From positions 84,072-148,071 of the forward strand of contig NZ_AQQR01000010.1 of assembly GCF_002210095.1 (NCBI RefSeq): a stretch of 64,000 bases of DNA. The letters are read 5' to 3'. The position numbers and the translations under genes were made by a program. Positions 60,215-64,000 of this stretch are shown piece by piece; position 1 is the stretch's first letter; each line of letters starts with the position of its first letter. Source of the stretch: Marinibacterium profundimaris. GTDB taxonomy: Bacteria; Pseudomonadota; Alphaproteobacteria; Rhodobacterales; Rhodobacteraceae. The notes under the pieces were generated by a model. It was not told the origin of the DNA. It saw only the letters and a list, made by a program, of their open reading frames with translations, and made no database searches.

Positions 60215-61255
60215 ATGGCAACCTATGACGGCCTTTTCGACACGTTGGGCTTGAGAGACTGGTGCGACACGGACGCCTCTGACGGGCCGATGTCGATGGC
60301 CGATCTCATGGCCAGGACCCAGGGTGGCGACGAGGCCGGCACGACGGCGCTTCGCGACCTCCCGTTTCCCTCTCTTGACGCGCTGCACGACGCCTGCAAC
60401 GCGATACCCCAGACCCGCGACCTGACCTCGGGGCTGGAAACCGGCTTTCTCGGCATTCGCGACGCCCTGCGCGTGGTGGTCGACCCGCTGACACAGCCGC
60501 TGAGCTGGGCGCTTGAGAACACGCTTTGGGTGATGACCGAAACGCCCTGGTGGATCATGATCCCGCTTCTGCTGCTGGCGACATGGGCCGTCGGCCGGTC
60601 GTGGAAGATCGTGGGCTTCGTCGCCGCGATCCTCGCAGGCCTGGCCTTTGTCGACCATTACGAGGTTGCGATGCAGACGCTGGCGATCATCTTCGTCTGC
60701 GCCTTCATCTGCGTGCTGTTCGGGGTGCCCATCGGCATCGCCATGTCGCGCAGCGACCGGCTGCAGAACGTGGTGACACCGATCCTCGACCTGCTGCAGA
60801 CGCTGCCGCCCTTCGTCTACCTGATCCCCCTGATCTTCCTGTTCTCGGTGACCGAGCCGAAGCTCTATGGCATCGCCGTGATCCTTTACGCCATCGTGCC
60901 GGTGGTCCGGCTGACCAACCTTGGCATCCGGCTGGTGGATGCGGACGTGATCGAGGCCGCCGACGCCTTCGGCATGACCAAGAGCCAGAAGCTCTTTGGC
61001 GTGCAGATCCCGCTGGCGCTGCCCAACATCATGGCCGGCGTGAACCAGACGATCATGATGTCGCTGGCGATGGTGGTCATCGCCTCCATGGTCTCGGCCC
61101 CCGGGCTGGGCATTCTGGTGCTGCGCGGCATCCGCAACCTTGAACTGGGCGTGGGTCTTGTCGCCGGGCTGGGCATCGTGGTGCTGGCCATCGCGCTGGA
61201 CCGCGTGACCAAGGCGTCGCTCGCCCGGATCGACGCCAGCCAGGCCAACCGGTGA
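60215..61255 (+). CDS. proW: Glycine betaine/proline ABC transporter permease
   Basis: A 346-residue ProW-type permease. A hydrophilic N-terminal region of about 100 residues precedes six or so helices. The family core is FVCAFICVLFGVPIGIAMSR, LLQTLPPFVYLIPLIFLFSV and EAADAFGMTKSQKLFGVQIP (EAA loop). It lies 10 bases before the ATPase gene. The extended N-terminus is typical of the ProW/ChoW class. Confidence 0.92.
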   Translation: MATYDGLFDTLGLRDWCDTDASDGPMSMADLMARTQGGDEAGTTALRDLPFPSLDALHDACNAIPQTRDLTSGLETGFLGIRDALRVVVDPLTQPLSWALENTLWVMTETPWWIMIPLLLLATWAVGRSWKIVGFVAAILAGLAFVDHYEVAMQTLAIIFVCAFICVLFGVPIGIAMSRSDRLQNVVTPILDLLQTLPPFVYLIPLIFLFSVTEPKLYGIAVILYAIVPVVRLTNLGIRLVDADVIEAADAFGMTKSQKLFGVQIPLALPNIMAGVNQTIMMSLAMVVIASMVSAPGLGILVLRGIRNLELGVGLVAGLGIVVLAIALDRVTKASLARIDASQANR

Positions 61256-61265
61256 GGAGCGCGAC

Positions 61266-62312
61266 ATGACAGACAAGACCGTGAAAGTCTCGATCCGGCA
61301 TCTGTACAAGATCTTCGGATCGGACCCGCAGGCGGCCCTGACCCGGGTTCGCGACGGGATGTCCAAGGCCGAGCTTCTGGACAAGACCAGCCACGTCCTC
61401 GGCCTGAACGACATCAACGTCGACATGCACGAGGGCCGGATCACCGTGATCATGGGCCTGTCCGGATCGGGCAAGTCCACCCTGATCCGCCACCTCAACC
61501 GCCTGATCGAACCGACGGCGGGCGAGATCCTGGTCAACGGCGAGGACATCCTGTCGTGGAACGAACAGCGGCTGCGGAAACTGCGGCGGGAATCCATGTC
61601 GATGGTGTTCCAGAAATTCGCCCTTCTGCCGCACCGCACCGTTCTGGAAAACGCCGGCATGGCGATGGCCACGCGGGGCAAGTCGCGCCGGGACTACGAG
61701 GCCGAAGCGCGCAAGTGGCTGGACCGCGTGGGCCTTTCGGGGCAAGACGATCAGTATCCGCACCAGCTTTCGGGCGGCATGCAGCAGCGCGTGGGCATCG
61801 CCCGGGCGCTGACCTCGAACGCGGATATCATGCTGATGGACGAGGCGTTCTCGGCTCTCGATCCGCTGATCCGCACCGACATGCAGGACCTGCTGCTGGA
61901 ACTGCAGGAAGAGCTGCACAAGACCATCGTCTTCATCACCCACGATCTGGACGAAGCGCTGAAGCTGGCCGATCACCTGGTGATCCTGAAGGACGGCGCG
62001 GTGGTGCAGCAGGGCGAACCGCAGGAGATCCTGCTGAACCCCTCTGATCCCTACATCGAGGACTTCGTCGCCGACATCAACCGCGCCCGTGTGCTGCGCG
62101 CGAGGTCGATCATGACGGACAGGCCGCCGCAGGGCGAAATCGCCGGGGACGTGGCGCCCACCGACAACCTGGAAAGCGTCATCGCCCAGGCCGAAGGTGC
62201 GCTGGACCGCACCTACCGCGTGACGCGCGGGGACGAGGCGCTGGGATATGTGGGCATGGCCGACGTGATGCAGGCGCTGGTGCGTCGCCCCTCGGGCTAC
62301 ACGGCCAGCTGA
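61266..62312 (+). CDS. proV: Glycine betaine/proline ABC transporter ATPase
   Basis: A 348-residue ProV/OpuAA-type ATPase with Walker A GLSGSGKST, signature LSGGMQQRVGIARAL, Walker B IMLMDEAFSALDP and switch ITHDLDEA. An N-terminal extension (HLYKIFGSDPQAALTRVRDG) is characteristic of the ProV subgroup. The C-terminal 70 residues correspond to a shortened CBS-type regulatory region. It ends the proXWV unit. Confidence 0.93.
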   Translation: MTDKTVKVSIRHLYKIFGSDPQAALTRVRDGMSKAELLDKTSHVLGLNDINVDMHEGRITVIMGLSGSGKSTLIRHLNRLIEPTAGEILVNGEDILSWNEQRLRKLRRESMSMVFQKFALLPHRTVLENAGMAMATRGKSRRDYEAEARKWLDRVGLSGQDDQYPHQLSGGMQQRVGIARALTSNADIMLMDEAFSALDPLIRTDMQDLLLELQEELHKTIVFITHDLDEALKLADHLVILKDGAVVQQGEPQEILLNPSDPYIEDFVADINRARVLRARSIMTDRPPQGEIAGDVAPTDNLESVIAQAEGALDRTYRVTRGDEALGYVGMADVMQALVRRPSGYTAS

Positions 62313-62541
62313 TCCGACGGTCGGCGGGGCAGGGTGGGTCGCTCCCGCTCCTGCCCTTCGCCGATGCCCGATCAATGGCCCTGCCGGGGCCCGGATGGCG
62401 GTCCCGGCCCATGCGGCGGAACATAGCTGTTGCCGGGCCCGGCGCCGGGGTGCCATTGAGCAATGGCTGACCTCCCACCCTGTCGCGGAGACCGTCCATG
62501 ACGCCCAAGACCTGCCTGCCCTGTCGCCGGGGAACACACTC

Positions 62542-63018
62542 ATGACCGACACGGCCACACCCGAAGACCGCCTCGCCCGGCTTGGAATCGAGCTGCCCCG
62601 CGTGCCCGTCCCGATCGCCAATTTCCAGCCGTTCCGGCGGCATGGCGACATGTTCTACCTCGCCGGGCAGACCTGCGAATGGAACGGCACCATGGTCTAT
62701 TCCGGCAAGCTGGGGCGGGATTTCGACGTGGAGACCGGGCAGAGGGCGGCGCGGATCTGCGGGCTGAACCTGATCGCCGCGCTGCGCCTGGCCCTGGGCG
62801 GGTCGCTGGACAATGTGAGCGCCTGCATCCGGCTGGGCGGTTTCGTGAATGCCGATCCCGAGTTTGCCTTCGTGCCAAAGGTGGTCAACGGCGCCTCGGA
62901 CCTGATGGCCGAGGTCTTCGGGCCCGAGATCGGTCCCCATGCCCGAACCGCCGTCGGCGTGGCGACGCTGCCGCAGAACGCCGCCGTCGAGGTCGATGCG
63001 ATCTTTGCCGTCCGGTAG
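62542..63018 (+). CDS. RidA/YjgF-family protein
   Basis: A 158-residue member of the larger RidA subgroup (about 150 residues, like the YoaB or CnbZ branches), with FYLAGQTCEWNGTM, GRDFDVETGQRAARICGLNL, ACIRLGGFVNADPEFAFVPK and the C-terminal NAAVEVDAIFAV. RidA proteins hydrolyse reactive enamine or imine intermediates; the subgroup function is uncertain. ATG 62542 is the first plausible start, 229 bases after proV. No clear operon partner. Confidence 0.85.
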   Translation: MTDTATPEDRLARLGIELPRVPVPIANFQPFRRHGDMFYLAGQTCEWNGTMVYSGKLGRDFDVETGQRAARICGLNLIAALRLALGGSLDNVSACIRLGGFVNADPEFAFVPKVVNGASDLMAEVFGPEIGPHARTAVGVATLPQNAAVEVDAIFAVR

Positions 63019-63072
63019 CCGGCGCTGTCATTCTTGAGCTTGCCCCCCCCGGACCGGCGGGCGCCAGACGCC

Positions 63073-63825
63073 TTAGCCAGGCGTGCGGGCAGAGATGGCA
63101 TAGCGATGCTCGGAGCGGCGCAGCAGCGACTTGCGCCACCCCAGCTCCCGCGCCTGGGCACGGTGAATCGCGCCGAGGCCGGTGTCGATCCGCAGCGCCT
63201 CGAACCCGGCGGCGGTCAGCAGCTGCGCCACCTCTTCGGCCCGCGCCCCGCCCGAGAAATGCACGCGCGACAGGATATCCTCGTGGCGCGAGACCGCGCC
63301 GTGGGTTCGGGCCGCGCCGCGCTGGCCCAGGATCCGCCACAGCCAGCCCCTGGTGACGAAATCCCCGTCCACCAGCAACAGCCGGCCCCCCGGCGCCAGG
63401 ACCCGGCGCCATTCGGCGAAGGCCGCCGCCGGATCCACCAGTGTCCAGACCAGATGCCGGGTGACGATGACATCCGCGCTGCCGCCGGGCAGCATCGTCC
63501 GCTCGGCATCGGCCTGCAGAAAGGTCACATCGGGCAGCTTGGCGCGGGCGCGCTCCAGCATCGGCTCGGCCCAGTCGAGGCCGGTCACCTCGAACCCCAT
63601 GTCCTTGCACAGGCGCGCGATTTCGCCCGTCCCCGAGGCCAGGTCCAGCAGCCGCCGCCCCTCGGCCGGGCCCAGGTGACGGCGGAACAGCGCGGCCCAG
63701 GCGGCCATCTCGGCCCCGTCCGAAATCCGGTGCCCCGGGTCGTTGTCGAAGGTCGCCGCCCGGTCGGACCAGTAGTCGCGGATATCGTCACGAAGGTCGC
63801 GGTTCGAGAAACTGGCCTGGGACAT
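63073..63825 (-). CDS. Class I SAM-dependent methyltransferase
   Basis: A 250-residue methyltransferase with motif I LLDLASGTGEIA near residue 53, VTGLDWAEPMLERARAKLPD and LAPGGRLLLVDGDF. The N-terminal DDIRDYWSDRAATFDNDPGH is the common UbiE/Methyltransf_11 opening. The substrate is unknown. Starts at 63825 (GGAAA five bases upstream), 63837 and 63858 are all possible; the first is preferred. It is divergent from a secreted-protein gene at the window edge, with a palindrome between them. Confidence 0.85.
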   Translation of the reverse strand: MSQASFSNRDLRDDIRDYWSDRAATFDNDPGHRISDGAEMAAWAALFRRHLGPAEGRRLLDLASGTGEIARLCKDMGFEVTGLDWAEPMLERARAKLPDVTFLQADAERTMLPGGSADVIVTRHLVWTLVDPAAAFAEWRRVLAPGGRLLLVDGDFVTRGWLWRILGQRGAARTHGAVSRHEDILSRVHFSGGARAEEVAQLLTAAGFEALRIDTGLGAIHRAQARELGWRKSLLRRSEHRYAISARTPG

Positions 63826-63871
63826 GGGGGTTTCCATTGCTGCGTCTTGGGTCAGCATGGCTTCGCTTGGC

Positions 63872-63886
63872 TGACAGATATTGTCA
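63872..63886. promoter_or_regulatory. Palindrome TGACA-GATAT-TGTCA in a divergent promoter region
   Basis: Inverted arms at 63872-63876 and 63882-63886. The leftward strand also reads TTGACA here (63887-63882), a possible -35 for the methyltransferase gene. TTGACG-like sequence at about 63897 may serve the rightward gene. It is a candidate shared operator. Confidence 0.4.
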
Positions 63887-63952
63887 ACTTTAATGATTGA
63901 CGAAAAAGGTCGGGAACACTACGCCTCGGGCAGAAACCCAGGGAGTTCCTAC

Positions 63953-64000
63953 ATGACCCTTCGTGCCCTGCTCGGTGCCTCCGCGCTGAGCCTTTCCGTC
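63953..64000 (+). CDS. N-terminus of a secreted protein, truncated by the window edge
   Basis: Only 16 codons are present (MTLRALLGASALSLSV), starting at ATG 63953 with GGGAG about seven bases upstream. Basic residues followed by a hydrophobic run look like a signal peptide, as in the binding proteins elsewhere in the window. The identity cannot be determined from this fragment. Confidence 0.5.
   Translation, partial: MTLRALLGASALSLSV

Noticed and set aside
59099..61681. 860-codon leftward open frame opposite proX and proW
   Set aside because: Shadow of the proXWV genes; composition and lack of motifs argue against a gene.
1..64000. tRNA, rRNA, CRISPR arrays, insertion sequences or prophage genes
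   Set aside because: None recognised on either strand; no transposase, integrase or regularly spaced repeat array is present.

Overview
The window is high-GC DNA with the gene complement of an alphaproteobacterium, most likely Rhodobacteraceae (Roseobacter group). Indicators are a short-form Psd/PssA/PmtA phosphatidylcholine route, homospermidine synthase, many TRAP and ABC uptake systems, and a parAB module divergent from a DnaA-like initiator, a replication type known from Rhodobacterales plasmids and chromids. The parABS/initiator block suggests that this is an extrachromosomal replicon, possibly a chromid, or a chromosome carrying an integrated plasmid backbone. No rRNA, tRNA, CRISPR array, prophage or insertion sequence was found.

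Layout. 0.1-5.2 kb: a GntR regulator, an IclR regulator and hyuB/hyuA (hydantoinase/oxoprolinase type). 5.6-7.7 kb: psd-pssA-pmtA, which converts CDP-diacylglycerol to phosphatidylcholine. 7.9-11.1 kb: an isochorismatase-family hydrolase, a VapBC toxin-antitoxin pair and homospermidine synthase. 11.4-15.5 kb: two parS-like sites, parB, parA, a repeat-rich putative origin, a DnaA-like initiator and a bactofilin. 15.7-23.2 kb: ferric-siderophore acquisition (DUF2218-SIP reductase, binding protein, two FecCD permeases, ATPase, TonB-dependent receptor). 23.4-24.6 kb: small housekeeping or unknown genes (YigZ/IMPACT, DUF454) and a universal stress protein next to the TRAP genes. 24.6-29.7 kb: a fused TRAP permease and TAXI binding protein, divergent from a class III aminotransferase. 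29.9-39.5 kb: a GntR regulator and a nine-gene uronate operon, uxaC-TRAP-kdgF-kduI-kduD-uxuB-uxuA. 39.6-50.4 kb: a complete rhamnose locus, rhaRSTPQUK divergent from rhaDI, in the arrangement known from rhizobia. 50.6-57.2 kb: a LysR regulator divergent from a six-gene unit (cytidine/guanine-type deaminase, NMT1-like ABC importer, TrzA/8-oxoguanine-type amidohydrolase, Fe(II)/2-oxoglutarate oxygenase), apparently for a modified nitrogen heterocycle. 57.5-58.6 kb: an ExoD-family membrane protein and a secreted pentapeptide-repeat protein. 59.1-62.3 kb: a ProXWV betaine/proline importer. 62.5-64.0 kb: a RidA-family protein, a methyltransferase and the start of a secreted protein cut by the window edge.

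The window is dominated by substrate-specific cassettes, each with its own transporter and usually a local regulator. Several have a GC-rich hairpin immediately after the binding-protein gene, as expected when the binding protein is made in excess over membrane subunits. The least-explained system is the LysR/2OG-oxygenase/double-deaminase cluster at 50.6-57.2 kb. The clearest regulatory architecture is the 10-bp-phased TGATTG array between rhaR and rhaD. All functional calls come from reading the sequence; no database search was run.
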